This document shows positions 29,472 to 38,912 of a DNA stretch of 64,000 nucleotides, piece after piece (position 1 is the first letter of the stretch; every line of letters begins with the position of its first letter). The notes under the pieces are model-generated. The model was not told the origin of the DNA and did no database searches. It saw only the letters and a list, made by a program, of their open reading frames with translations. The stretch is from Vreelandella neptunia. Lineage in GTDB: Bacteria > Pseudomonadota > Gammaproteobacteria > Pseudomonadales > Halomonadaceae. A program made the position numbers and the translations under genes. Location: NCBI RefSeq assembly GCF_034479615.1, contig NZ_CP140255.1, positions 1,674,001-1,738,000 on the forward strand, read 5' to 3'.

Positions 29472-29871
29472 ACGTCGTTCCATAGATGCAACTGCTGAAA
29501 GCAATGAGGTGAACCTTACACCCATGCTTGACGTGGTCTTTATCATGCTGATTTTCTTTATTGTGACTACCAGCTTTGTCAAAGAGAGCGGTGTCGAGAT
29601 TGAACGACCGGAATCCAGCGCCGCCACCCCACGCCCGGATGCCCAGGTGCTCGTGGCGATTTCCCCCGAAGGTGCGGTATGGGTAGATGGCAGTCCCGTG
29701 GATGCCCACCGGGTCGGTCAGCAGGTAGCCGATATGCTAAGTGATGATGGCTCGGTAGTTATCCAGGCGGATCGCGAATCCACCACGGGCTTGCTGATCG
29801 AGGTGATGGATCGCCTACGTGAAGCGGGCGTTGACCAAGTGGCGGTGGCAGCGAGTCGGAGTGGGTCATGA
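29464..29871 (+). CDS. exbD: ExbD2 biopolymer transport protein
   Basis: 135 aa. NLTPMLDVVFIMLIFFIVTTSF carries the single membrane helix with the conserved proton-carrying Asp (D in LDVVF). The periplasmic domain follows. GGAGGAGAG in front supports this ATG over an upstream one at 29413 that overlaps exbB deeply. It overlaps tonB by 4 bp. Confidence 0.92.
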   Translation: MRRRRSIDATAESNEVNLTPMLDVVFIMLIFFIVTTSFVKESGVEIERPESSAATPRPDAQVLVAISPEGAVWVDGSPVDAHRVGQQVADMLSDDGSVVIQADRESTTGLLIEVMDRLREAGVDQVAVAASRSGS

Positions 29872-30635
29872 TGCGCCACCTGCTGTCGTTATTGGGGGGT
29901 GTCGTTCTGGCGGTGGGCTTGTTCTGGCTGCTTGCCCAGCTAGTGGCCCCCCCTGAGCGGGAGCCCGAAGAGCTGACCATGAGCATGGCAATGACCATGA
30001 TTGAAGCGCCGGAGGTGGCCCCTGAGCAGGAGGCGCCCACGCCTCAGCCTGTTGAAGCGGCACCCCAGCAAGCACCGCCTCCCATGCCTGCGCCCGAGCC
30101 GCCTCCGGTAGCGGAAAGCACTATTAGTCTGCCGGAAGTGGAGCTGCCAGAGGAGCCCGTCGAGCCGGTTGAAATGGACAGCGAACTTCCCGAGCTAACG
30201 GAAGTTGAACCGGAACCCCGGCCTGAGCCAACGCCAGAACCCACACCGGAACCACCGCCTCGGGAAGCGCCTGCAGAGCCAGCACCCGCCGCTACCACTG
30301 CTGAGCCGAGTGAGCCTGCTGAGCGTGAGGCAGCTCCAGCAGCTGAGCCTGCTCCCTCTAACGAGCCGGTGAGCGTTGGTCAAGCTACGCCGACGAGCCG
30401 GGTTAATCCAAACTATCCACCACGTGCCCAGCGCCGAGGTATGGAAGGCTTTGTAGAGGTGGCCTTTACGATTCGCCGCGATGGCAGTGTGGATAGCTCT
30501 TCTATACGGGTTACCAATGCGCAGCCGCGTCGCGTATTTGACGATGCCGCGCGTGATGCGATTGCCAAGTGGCAATTTGAACCCAGTGATCAGTTGCGTA
30601 ATGCCACCCAGCGGATCGAGTTTCAGTTGAGGTAG
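29868..30635 (+). CDS. tonB: TonB2 energy transduction protein
   Basis: 255 aa. An N-terminal membrane anchor (about 4-24), a Pro/Glu-rich spacer (about 40-165) with PEPTPEPTPEPPP, and a C-terminal TonB domain starting near NPNYPPRAQRRGMEGFVEVA. It couples inner-membrane energy to outer-membrane receptors for siderophores and other ligands. Two adjacent ATGs (29868, 29871) are both possible. It has the domain layout of TonB2-type proteins; the partner receptors are not in this window. Confidence 0.92.
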   Translation: MMRHLLSLLGGVVLAVGLFWLLAQLVAPPEREPEELTMSMAMTMIEAPEVAPEQEAPTPQPVEAAPQQAPPPMPAPEPPPVAESTISLPEVELPEEPVEPVEMDSELPELTEVEPEPRPEPTPEPTPEPPPREAPAEPAPAATTAEPSEPAEREAAPAAEPAPSNEPVSVGQATPTSRVNPNYPPRAQRRGMEGFVEVAFTIRRDGSVDSSSIRVTNAQPRRVFDDAARDAIAKWQFEPSDQLRNATQRIEFQLR

Positions 30636-30639
30636 CCGT

Positions 30640-31704
30640 ATGAAGCGTTTTTTAAGCATTCTATTACTCAGCGTTTGGCCTCTTTCTTCACAGGCCAGCC
30701 CTGCGCTACAAGGTGATGTGATTGCTGACCTCAATGCGCTGCAAAGCCAGTTAAAAGAGGGGGCGTTGGCACAAGTCGTTGAGCGGGCGACGTCCCAGGC
30801 GGAGCGGTTGGCGTCCGGCAACCAATCGGATCAGTGGGCCAGCGCGCTCTACCAACAGCTCGCAGCCGGCGCTTTGACGCGCCAGGATCAGCACGCTGCG
30901 GCAGCGGATCGTCTGGCGATTGCCCGTGGTTTAAGCGGAGTCGATAGTGCTCAAGCAGCCCGTTGGCTACGTGAGGAGGCCTCACTGCGCCGTGCTGCCG
31001 GTCAGCGTGATCAGGCCATTGAGTTACTCAGTGAGTGGTTAGACAGTCAGCAGGATATTGACACTACCTGGCAGCTAACCCGCCTGCTGGCGCAACAGGA
31101 ACGCTGGGATGAAGCTGCCGATTGGCTTGAGCAGGCGCTTAATGAGACGCCAGAGCTAAGCGAAGCGCAGCAGGCTCTGGCGCTTGCTGTGTATCGCAAT
31201 GCAGGGCAAGGCGATCAGGCATTGGGCTGGCTGCTGGATGGCTTGAACGCGAAAAGCGACGCCGCCGATTGGCGCCAAGCCGCCGGGCTTGCTCAGCAGG
31301 CTGGCCAGTCTGGGGTAGCCGCTGGCCTGTGGGAGACGGCCTGGCAATTAGGCAAGCTAACCGAGCAGGAAGATTTCTGGCTGTTGGTTCAACTCCACCT
31401 CGTCGGCGGCACCCCCGCAAGGGCGGCAGAACACCTAGAGCGGGCGATGAGTGAGGGCGATATTGTCCGCGATGAGTCCCATCTGCGTTTGCTGGCTAAC
31501 GCCTGGCGGCAGGCCAAAGACGTTGAGAAGGCCCTAAATGCCTGGCACGCCTTGGCGCTGCATACGCAAGCTGCCGCAGACTGGCGTGCCTATGGCCAGC
31601 TCGCTTACGCCTGGGGTGAGGATGGGCAAGCGAAACAAGCCTTTGCCCGCGCCTCGTCATTAGGTGACGATGAAGCGGAGCAGTGGCTGGCCAGTTTCAA
31701 CTAG
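30640..31704 (+). CDS. TPR-repeat protein of the TonB2 operon
   Basis: 354 aa. A signal peptide (about 1-19, ending near SSQASP) precedes TPR-like alpha-alpha repeats through the protein, with recurring Ala/Trp/Gln motifs such as QERWDEAADWLEQAL. It starts four bases after tonB, so it is the last gene of the operon. An equivalent gene follows tonB2 in Vibrio and Shewanella. It is probably periplasmic and a scaffold; its partner is unknown. Confidence 0.8.
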   Translation: MKRFLSILLLSVWPLSSQASPALQGDVIADLNALQSQLKEGALAQVVERATSQAERLASGNQSDQWASALYQQLAAGALTRQDQHAAAADRLAIARGLSGVDSAQAARWLREEASLRRAAGQRDQAIELLSEWLDSQQDIDTTWQLTRLLAQQERWDEAADWLEQALNETPELSEAQQALALAVYRNAGQGDQALGWLLDGLNAKSDAADWRQAAGLAQQAGQSGVAAGLWETAWQLGKLTEQEDFWLLVQLHLVGGTPARAAEHLERAMSEGDIVRDESHLRLLANAWRQAKDVEKALNAWHALALHTQAAADWRAYGQLAYAWGEDGQAKQAFARASSLGDDEAEQWLASFN

Positions 31705-31749
31705 TTAATCTCACGCAGAAAAGATGTCTGTCCAGTTCAGTAGGTCGGC

Positions 31750-31845
31750 GATAGGGTAAAGCGAGGGTCTTTTTCCAGGGATGGAAAAAGTAGCGCCCAT
31801 GGATGGGTTCACAGCGCCCTCGCGGCGCCCTAGCGCCGTATGCAG
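31750..31845. repeat. Intergenic multi-hairpin element, possible dispersed repeat
   Basis: Three hairpins in a row: TTTTTCCA-GGGA-TGGAAAAA (31770-31789), CCCAT-GG-ATGGG (31796-31807) and GCGCC-CTCGC-GGCGC (31814-31828). AGCGCC recurs three times. It sits between the TPR gene and xthA, which converge, and has no T run. Its composition and layout recall short intergenic repeats of Halomonas and related genomes. I recall such elements in general terms but could not search for copies. Confidence 0.5.
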
Positions 31846-31851
31846 AGAGGT

Positions 31852-32679
31852 CTAGATTTTAAGCGTAATATCAAAATCACTCCAGGTAGGCGCGTGATCC
31901 GATGGCCGCTCCATGCCGCGTAAATCGTAGTCTATGCCCGCGCCGGTGACCTGCTCAGCTAGCGCCTGGGTGACTAGAATATAGTCGATACGCAGGCCGC
32001 GCTTGGGCTCCTGGTTAAACCCTTTTGAGCGGTAATCGAACCAGCTAAAGCGGTCATCGCTTTGCGGATAGCAGAGGCGGTAGCTGTCGGTAAGTCCCCA
32101 GGCTTTAATACCTTCGAGCCACTCGCGCTCAATGGGTTGAAAGCTGGTTTTGCCTTCACGCAGCCAGCGCTTGCGGTTAGCGTCGCCGATACCAATGTCC
32201 TGGTCTTCCGGTGAGATATTAAAATCGCCCATGATCGCCAGTCGCTCGTCAGAGCGGTGCTGCTCGCTAAGCAGTCGCGCTAGCTGGCCGTAAAAGCGCT
32301 CTTTATGAGGGAATTTAGTCGGGTGAGTAACGTTTTCGCCCTGAGGAAAATAGCCGTTCCAGATCGTCACGGCTTCGCCATCATCGGCGATCAGACGAAC
32401 GCCGATCATGCGGCGCTGGGCGTCTTCGTCATCATCGGGGAAGCCGTAAAAAACTTCAGCAGGCGCCTGGCGGCACATCAAGGCGACGCCGTAGTGGCCT
32501 TTTTGGCCGTGATAAAAAACGTGGTAGCCCATGGCTTCCACGTCGGCGAGGGGGAACTCACTATCCTGCACTTTGGTTTCCTGGAGCCCAATCACGTCCG
32601 GCTGCTGAGTGTCGATCAACGCCTGTAACTGGTGAAGCCGTGCTCGGATGCCATTAATGTTGAACGAAACCAAACGCAT
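31852..32679 (-). CDS. xthA: Exodeoxyribonuclease III
   Basis: 275 aa (E. coli 268). The exonuclease III / AP endonuclease fold is shown by FNINGIRA, the catalytic Glu of GLQETKVQD, GDFNISPED with its Asp, and SDHAPTWSDF with the final Asp-His. It cuts at abasic sites and resects 3' ends in base-excision repair. Its ATG overlaps the stop of the upstream small gene as TAATG, so the two are translationally coupled. Confidence 0.93.
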   Translation of the reverse strand: MRLVSFNINGIRARLHQLQALIDTQQPDVIGLQETKVQDSEFPLADVEAMGYHVFYHGQKGHYGVALMCRQAPAEVFYGFPDDDEDAQRRMIGVRLIADDGEAVTIWNGYFPQGENVTHPTKFPHKERFYGQLARLLSEQHRSDERLAIMGDFNISPEDQDIGIGDANRKRWLREGKTSFQPIEREWLEGIKAWGLTDSYRLCYPQSDDRFSWFDYRSKGFNQEPKRGLRIDYILVTQALAEQVTGAGIDYDLRGMERPSDHAPTWSDFDITLKI

Positions 32680-32936
32680 TATGAGTCGTCCCCCTGCGGT
32701 TTGTTGGCACCGCCATCAGTTTTGTCAGGGTGAATGGCAATCTCCTGTCCGTTCTGCTGGCGGGCGAGTTTTCTCACTGCCTGGAGCTTGCGCTGCTGCT
32801 GCTTTTTCGCCACAAAACGGCGCGAAGGGGCGACTTGGTCAGGATTGTCGTGGCGCCATTTTTTATAATCTTTACGCCGGCCGGTACGAATTGTCACCTT
32901 ATCGGCCAGTGAACGAGTTTTTTTCTTACGCGTCAT
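32679..32936 (-). CDS. Small basic protein of unknown function
   Basis: 85 aa; I do not recognise it. It begins MTRKKKTRSLADKVT, is rich in Lys, Arg and Gln in its first 65 residues (RRKDYKKW, KKQQQRKLQAVRKLAR), and ends in an acidic polar tail. There is no signal, membrane segment or cysteine. The charge suggests nucleic-acid or ribosome binding. The stop and xthA start share one base, so synthesis is linked to a DNA repair enzyme. Confidence 0.7.
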   Translation of the reverse strand: MTRKKKTRSLADKVTIRTGRRKDYKKWRHDNPDQVAPSRRFVAKKQQQRKLQAVRKLARQQNGQEIAIHPDKTDGGANKPQGDDS

Positions 32937-33022
32937 GTCGCGCTCCTTACGTCGATTTGACGGCTATTCTAACAGGCCTTGGGACTCCTTCGACAGCAGG
33001 ACGCGCTCTTATCGCCAAGCCC

Positions 33023-33031
33023 TGGTACAAT
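33023..33031 (+). promoter_or_regulatory. Extended -10 promoter before the DEAD-box gene
   Basis: TGGTACAAT is an extended -10 (TG, one base, TACAAT at 33026-33031). No convincing -35 is visible. It lies about 50 bp before the ATG at 33081. Confidence 0.45.
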
Positions 33032-33080
33032 GCGCACGTCAAGAAGCCAACTTCCACAGCAATGGACAGATAGACAGCCT

Positions 33081-34355
33081 ATGAGCGAGTCGGAACAGAC
33101 CACAGCACCGGCCCAGAACCGCAAGCCAAAACGCCGCCGTCGTAAACCGCGTCGTCGCCAGTCGAGCTGGGATCTTCGTCAGTTTCAGGTGCCCGCCGTG
33201 GCCGGCAAGTGGCGCTTTCATGACTTTGATCTGCCGCTGCCCTTAATGCGCGCTATTCATGCCCAAGGGTTTGAGTACTGCACGCCTATTCAAGCCGAGG
33301 CCCTGCGCCAAACGCTATTAGGTGGCGACATTGTCGGCAAAGCGCAAACGGGAACCGGCAAAACCGCGGCCTTTTTGATCTCTGTGATGGCCTACTTCCT
33401 GGAAGAGCCAACACCCAATAGTCAAAAGCCGGGGGCTCCGCGTGCCTTGATTATTGCGCCCACCCGCGAGCTGGCACTGCAGATCGAAAAGGATGCTAAA
33501 GCGTTAGCACGCTTCACCCAGCTCAACGTGGCGAGTGTGGTCGGCGGTATGGACTACCAGAAACAGCGTGAAAGCCTGGGCAGCAAAATCGATATCCTGG
33601 TGGCGACACCTGGGCGTCTGTTGGATTTCCATCAGAAACGCGATATCGACCTTAATGAAGTTGAAGTATTGGTGTTAGATGAAGCCGACCGCATGTTGTC
33701 GATGGGCTTTATCCCCGACGTGAAGCGAATCATTCGCTACACGCCGAAAAAAGAAGAGCGCCAGACCTTCCTCTTCTCGGCCACCTTTACCGACGACATT
33801 CTGAATCTTGCCAGCCAATGGACGCTTGATCCCGCCCACGTTGAAATCGAAGTGACCGTTGAGAATCAGGCGGATATCGATCAGCGTGTGTATATGGTGT
33901 CCGATGACGACAAGCAGCGCTTGCTGGTGAATCTACTTCAGCAGGAGAGCTTTGAGCGCGTCATGGTCTTTGGTAACCGTCGTGACTTAGTGCGCAAACT
34001 CGACGACCTGCTCAAAAAAGCCGGTGTCAGTGCAGCGATGCTGTCGGGCGATGTGCCTCAGAATCAGCGTATCAAAACCCTGGAAAGCTTCCGCGAAGGC
34101 GAAATTCAGGTATTGGTCGCCACTGACGTTGCTGGCCGTGGGATCCACATTGAAGACGTGAGCCACGTCATCAATTACACCTTGCCCGAAGACCCGGAAG
34201 ACTACGTACACCGTATCGGTCGTACCGGTCGAGCTGGTGCGAAGGGTGTATCGATTAGCTTTGTCGGTGAAGAGGATGCCTTCTCGTTGCCGGAAATCGA
34301 ACGCTATATCAATGACAAGCTACCCTGCGTGCATCCGCCGGAAGGTATGCTCTAA
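33081..34355 (+). CDS. rhlB: DEAD-box ATP-dependent RNA helicase (RhlB-like)
   Basis: 424 aa. A short basic N-terminus ([13 protein letters not shown]) is followed by the Q motif, [33 protein letters not shown] and HRIGRTGR in order. RhlB unwinds RNA in the degradosome of E. coli; the assignment to RhlB rather than another DEAD protein rests on length and general likeness. The start at 33081 avoids an odd N-terminal extension from 32979, but has a weak ribosome site. Confidence 0.82.
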   Translation: MSESEQTTAPAQNRKPKRRRRKPRRRQSSWDLRQFQVPAVAGKWRFHDFDLPLPLMRAIHAQGFEYCTPIQAEALRQTLLGGDIVGKAQTGTGKTAAFLISVMAYFLEEPTPNSQKPGAPRALIIAPTRELALQIEKDAKALARFTQLNVASVVGGMDYQKQRESLGSKIDILVATPGRLLDFHQKRDIDLNEVEVLVLDEADRMLSMGFIPDVKRIIRYTPKKEERQTFLFSATFTDDILNLASQWTLDPAHVEIEVTVENQADIDQRVYMVSDDDKQRLLVNLLQQESFERVMVFGNRRDLVRKLDDLLKKAGVSAAMLSGDVPQNQRIKTLESFREGEIQVLVATDVAGRGIHIEDVSHVINYTLPEDPEDYVHRIGRTGRAGAKGVSISFVGEEDAFSLPEIERYINDKLPCVHPPEGML

Positions 34356-34360
34356 GCCAC

Positions 34361-36490
34361 ATGCTGGATACTGCCCTCAAAAGCGAGATTCAAGACGCTT
34401 ACCGCCGCGTGGTGGACACCCTCGAGCTGACCCCACGCTACGGACAGCGCATGATGATCGCTGAAATCGCCCGAACCTTGGGTAATATCGAGAGCGACGG
34501 CGAGGGTAAGCGCACCAGTGATACCCACGTCTGTGTGCTTGAAGCGGGTACCGGGACAGGGAAAACGCTGGCCTATCTGATCGCTGCCTTGCCGATCGCG
34601 AAAGCGCGCGGCAAGCGGCTGATTATTTCCACGGCCACGGTCGCTCTTCAAGAGCAGGTGCTTAATCAGGACTTGCCTTCACTCGCTAGCCACAGCGGTA
34701 TCGCCTTTCGTTATGCATTAGCCAAAGGGCGTGGCCGCTATGTGTGCGTGGCGCGCCTGGATCAGGCGCTCGAAGGTACCGAGCCCAACCCGACGCTCTC
34801 GCTGTTTGAGCAGTCCCTGCAAACGCAAAGCAGTGACTTTACGGTTATTGCCAGCGATATGGCGCAAGCTTACGGCCAGGGCGAATGGGAAGGGGATCGC
34901 GATAACTGGCCTGAGGCGATTGAGGATGCTCACTGGCGACGGCTGACGGTGGATCATCGCCAGTGCACGGGGAGGCGCTGCGGGCACTTTGGTGCCTGCG
35001 CGTTTTTCCGTTCCCGCCGAGAGCTTGAAAACGCTGACGTTATCGTCGCCAATCACGATCTTGTGCTGGCGGATTTGGCCTTGGGCGGCGGCGCGATTCT
35101 GCCCGACCCGGCGGACTGCATCTTTGTCTTTGACGAAGGCCACCACCTGCCAGAGAAGGCGCTTTCCCACTTTGCCCACCGCTTTGCGGTGCACGGCTGC
35201 TTGCGCTGGCTGAAAACGCTGAGAAGCAGTTTAACTGACCTTCACCAGGCGTTGGCTATTCAGCCAACGGTGTCGCGGCTGCTGGTGAGCTTGCCGGAGC
35301 TGATTCATAACCTGGAACCCGCGCTGGGCGATGTGTTTAGCATGGGGCATCAGCTAGCCGGGCGGCCAAACGGCTTGGCGGACGAAGAGGCCACCCATCA
35401 ATCGCGTTTTGAGAAAGGTCAGGTGCCCGATGCTCTACAGGAGCAGGCGCAGCAGCTGTTGGTGATGTTTGCCTCGCTGTCGCGCTGTCTCGAGAGTATC
35501 AGCGATATTCTGCGCGAAAGCCTTGATCCCGATAAGCAGACCGGCCTTGATCGTGAGCAGGCAGAAACCTGGTTGCCGTTGGTGGCGCTGTTGCATGGAC
35601 GGGCGTTAGAGGCCCATGCCTTGTGGCAAGCGTTTAGCGAAAAGGATGTTGCTAATGAGGCGCCCAGCGCCCGTTGGATTACCCTAAGCCGCGTAGCCGG
35701 TGAGCCGGAGGTTGAGTTTTCGGCTAGCCCAGTATCAGCCGCGCATACCCTTGCAAAGCATTTATGGGGGCGCTGCCATGGGGCGGTGGTCACTTCGGCA
35801 ACGTTGACCGCTCTGGGCCGCTTTGAGCGCCTGCAAGAGCGCGCAGGTTTGGCGAACCGCTACCGCTATCAGGCGCTGCCTAGCCCCTTTGATTACGCCA
35901 ATGCGGTGCTGCGCGTGCCTAAAGAGGCCACCGACCCTGGCGACAGGGAGGCCCATGAGCGGGCGATTGTGACGTTTGTATTGCAGTTGGCCGACAAAGA
36001 GGCGGCGCTAGTGCTGTTCTCTTCCCGCGCCCAGCTGCGTGCAGTCGACAAAGCGTTGCCAGCGAATGTGAAGGAGCGCGTGCTCGCTCAGGATGCGCTG
36101 CCAAAGCGTGAGCTTATCGAACGCCATCGAGCGGCGGTGGATAGGGGGGAGGGCAGTATCATCTTTGGCCTGGCGAGCTTTGCCGAGGGGATCGATCTTC
36201 CCGGCGACTATTTGACGCATGTGGTGATAACGCGGCTACCTTTTGCGGTACCCGACGACCCGGTGGGTGCTACGTTAGCGGAGTGGATAGAAAGCCAGGG
36301 CGGTAATGCGTTTATGCGCATTAGCGTGCCTGATGCGTCTATTAAGCTGGTGCAGGCCTGCGGACGCCTGATTCGTAAAGAGAGTGATCGCGGCACAATC
36401 ACCTTGTTGGATAAACGGGTGATTACCCGCCGCTACGGGCAAGCGCTGCTGGATGCGCTGCCGCCATTTCGTCGAGAAATTAGTCGCTGA
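34361..36490 (+). CDS. dinG: ATP-dependent DNA helicase DinG
   Basis: 709 aa (E. coli 716). Walker A is EAGTGTGKTLAYL, and the DEAH-like box is DEGHH. The iron-sulfur cysteines are visible: one in RYVCVARL, then QCTGRRCGHFGAC. It is a 5'-3' helicase of the XPD type that resolves R-loops and replication conflicts. It starts five bases after the DEAD-box gene. I saw no LexA box nearby, unlike the SOS control in E. coli. Confidence 0.92.
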   Translation: MLDTALKSEIQDAYRRVVDTLELTPRYGQRMMIAEIARTLGNIESDGEGKRTSDTHVCVLEAGTGTGKTLAYLIAALPIAKARGKRLIISTATVALQEQVLNQDLPSLASHSGIAFRYALAKGRGRYVCVARLDQALEGTEPNPTLSLFEQSLQTQSSDFTVIASDMAQAYGQGEWEGDRDNWPEAIEDAHWRRLTVDHRQCTGRRCGHFGACAFFRSRRELENADVIVANHDLVLADLALGGGAILPDPADCIFVFDEGHHLPEKALSHFAHRFAVHGCLRWLKTLRSSLTDLHQALAIQPTVSRLLVSLPELIHNLEPALGDVFSMGHQLAGRPNGLADEEATHQSRFEKGQVPDALQEQAQQLLVMFASLSRCLESISDILRESLDPDKQTGLDREQAETWLPLVALLHGRALEAHALWQAFSEKDVANEAPSARWITLSRVAGEPEVEFSASPVSAAHTLAKHLWGRCHGAVVTSATLTALGRFERLQERAGLANRYRYQALPSPFDYANAVLRVPKEATDPGDREAHERAIVTFVLQLADKEAALVLFSSRAQLRAVDKALPANVKERVLAQDALPKRELIERHRAAVDRGEGSIIFGLASFAEGIDLPGDYLTHVVITRLPFAVPDDPVGATLAEWIESQGGNAFMRISVPDASIKLVQACGRLIRKESDRGTITLLDKRVITRRYGQALLDALPPFRREISR

Positions 36491-36498
36491 CCCGTCAT

Positions 36499-36520
36499 AA
36501 AAAACCCCGCCGTAGCGGGG
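36499..36520 (-). terminator. Terminator for the DAHP synthase gene
   Basis: CCCCGC-CGTA-GCGGGG stem (36505-36520) preceded on the + strand by six A residues, so read from the - strand it is a hairpin followed by T6. It lies between convergent dinG and the DAHP synthase gene; the + side has no T run. Confidence 0.85.
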
Positions 36521-36528
36521 TATCTGAC

Positions 36529-37605
<1,077 letters not shown>

Positions 37606-37998
37606 CTTGCTACCTGTGCTTGCGTTATGGTTGAAAAAGTGAAAAAGGCGATAAAAAAAGTGGCGACTACTATCGCTTGCCGAGCAGGTAAAAATCAATT
37701 GCTGTGGAACTTTAGCGAGATTAAAAGTGTCAGCCGCAGGGTTTGCGAAAGGGGGTAAGCGCTTGATGCGCTGCAAGGAACGCGCAACACTGGGTCTCTG
37801 TTGTTAAAATTTAGGTCGTTAAAATTCAGTACCGTTATAAAATGCAGCAACATATGAGGGCGAAGTAATCGCTCTTTTATTCACTCTATTATTAATCAAT
37901 GCCCAAGGGACGCTATGCTGCTTGCTGTGAACGCCCACTTGTCAGGGCTAATAGGAATGGGGCTCGGCGCACGCCGTACGAGCTGGAGGAGCGTGTGA
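37606..37998. other. Divergent region between DAHP synthase and algU
   Basis: 393 bp without a supported gene. On the - strand it holds a T-rich leader ahead of the DAHP synthase gene (runs of five to seven T at 37635-37658) with a small hairpin, possibly an attenuator. On the + strand it holds a sigmaE-type promoter candidate for algU (entered separately). Confidence 0.5.
37707..37734 (+). promoter_or_regulatory. Candidate AlgU/sigmaE autoregulatory promoter
   Basis: GAACTT (37707-37712) with 17 bp to TCAGC (37730-37734) resembles the AlgU/sigmaE promoter pattern GAACTT-N16/17-TCtgA. The -10 is imperfect and the leader to algU would be about 260 nt. Autoregulation of this operon is usual in the family. 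Confidence 0.38.
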
Positions 37999-38598
37999 AT
38001 GGGCACTCGGGAAACAGACCAACAGCTTGTTGAACGTGCCCAGAAAGGTGATACGCGCGCTTTCGATCTGCTGGTGAAAAAGTACCAGCATAAAATTATC
38101 GGCCTAATTGGCCGTTACGTTCATGATCACTCTGAAGTTCAGGATGTGGCTCAGGAGGCATTTATTAAGGCGTACCGCGCCTTAGGTAAGTTTCGCTCAG
38201 AAAGTGCGTTCTATACCTGGATGTACCGCATTGCGATTAACACAGCCAAAAACTATCTGGTTTCGCGGGGAAGGCGCCCGCCGGGGAGTGATTTGGATAT
38301 CGTCGATGCTGAAATTATCGACCAAAGCGGGCGGTTGGCAGATTCAGAGTCACCGGAAGCGGCGATTGCCAGAGATCAGCTCGAAGCCGCGGTTTATCAG
38401 GCGATCGAAAACCTGCCTGATGATCTGCGCACGGCGATTACCCTGCGCGAGCTGGATGGCCTTGCTTATGAAGATATTGCTCAAGTAATGCAGTGCCCGG
38501 TGGGTACCGTGCGTTCGCGAATTTTCCGCGCTCGCGAGGCGGTTGATGAGCATATCCGCCCATTGGTATCGACGGCGCGGAACAGTCGCGATGAGTAG
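37999..38598 (+). CDS. algU: RNA polymerase sigma factor AlgU/RpoE
   Basis: 199-aa ECF sigma factor. Region 2 (DLLVKKYQHKIIGLIGRYVHD, then VAQEAFIKAYRAL and YTWMYRIAINTAKN) and region 4 (ELDGLAYEDIAQVMQCPVGTVRSRIFRAR) are intact. It directs the envelope-stress response and, in Pseudomonas, alginate genes. GGAGGAG at 37985-37991 precedes the ATG. Its regulators mucABCD follow, after an unusually long gap. Confidence 0.95.
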   Translation: MGTRETDQQLVERAQKGDTRAFDLLVKKYQHKIIGLIGRYVHDHSEVQDVAQEAFIKAYRALGKFRSESAFYTWMYRIAINTAKNYLVSRGRRPPGSDLDIVDAEIIDQSGRLADSESPEAAIARDQLEAAVYQAIENLPDDLRTAITLRELDGLAYEDIAQVMQCPVGTVRSRIFRAREAVDEHIRPLVSTARNSRDE

Positions 38599-38912
38599 CG
38601 GTCAGTAGAGGCAAGGCACTATGATTGCCAAGCAATGCCAGGATAAGAAATGAAGGTTTTATTTTTTTTGTGAACTGTCTGGCATGTAAGGCGTCATAAA
38701 GCCTGACTATCTTGATGAGCACGTATGATGTGTCATCCGTTGATATATCAATGTGCAAAGCGTCATGAGCTTAGTGTTGCAGGCTAATGAGTATCGCCAG
38801 TTTAATTGGCTTGCAACTGAGTCTTGGCCTTGGAAGTCGTCGGTGTGGTGGTGCACACAAATTATGAGCCATCACCCCAGTACTTCTTTTTAACAGTGTG
38901 AGGGTGTGAAGT
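38599..38912 (+). other. 314-bp gap between algU and mucA
   Basis: In P. aeruginosa these genes nearly touch. I see no supported coding region here. A small hairpin (38624-38628 with 38632-38636), a run of eight T near 38662-38669, and GAACTG-N16-TCATA (38672-38698), a weak match to the AlgU promoter pattern, are present. The gap could hold a separate mucA promoter or a small RNA. Confidence 0.5.

Noticed and set aside
29866..30298. Long - strand open frames opposite tonB
   Set aside because: They mirror the Pro/Glu-rich TonB spacer as Ser/Gly-rich sequence, a composition artefact, with no ribosome site or known fold.
37606..37776. 57-residue N-terminal extension of the DAHP synthase
   Set aside because: The family N-terminus (MSEQQVNNLNVLAQD) starts at 37605; upstream residues are Phe-rich because of T runs and have no ribosome site. 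Kept only as a possible leader.
38624..38669. Terminator between algU and mucA
   Set aside because: The hairpin has only five base pairs and the T8 run begins 26 bases after it, too far to act as a rho-independent terminator.
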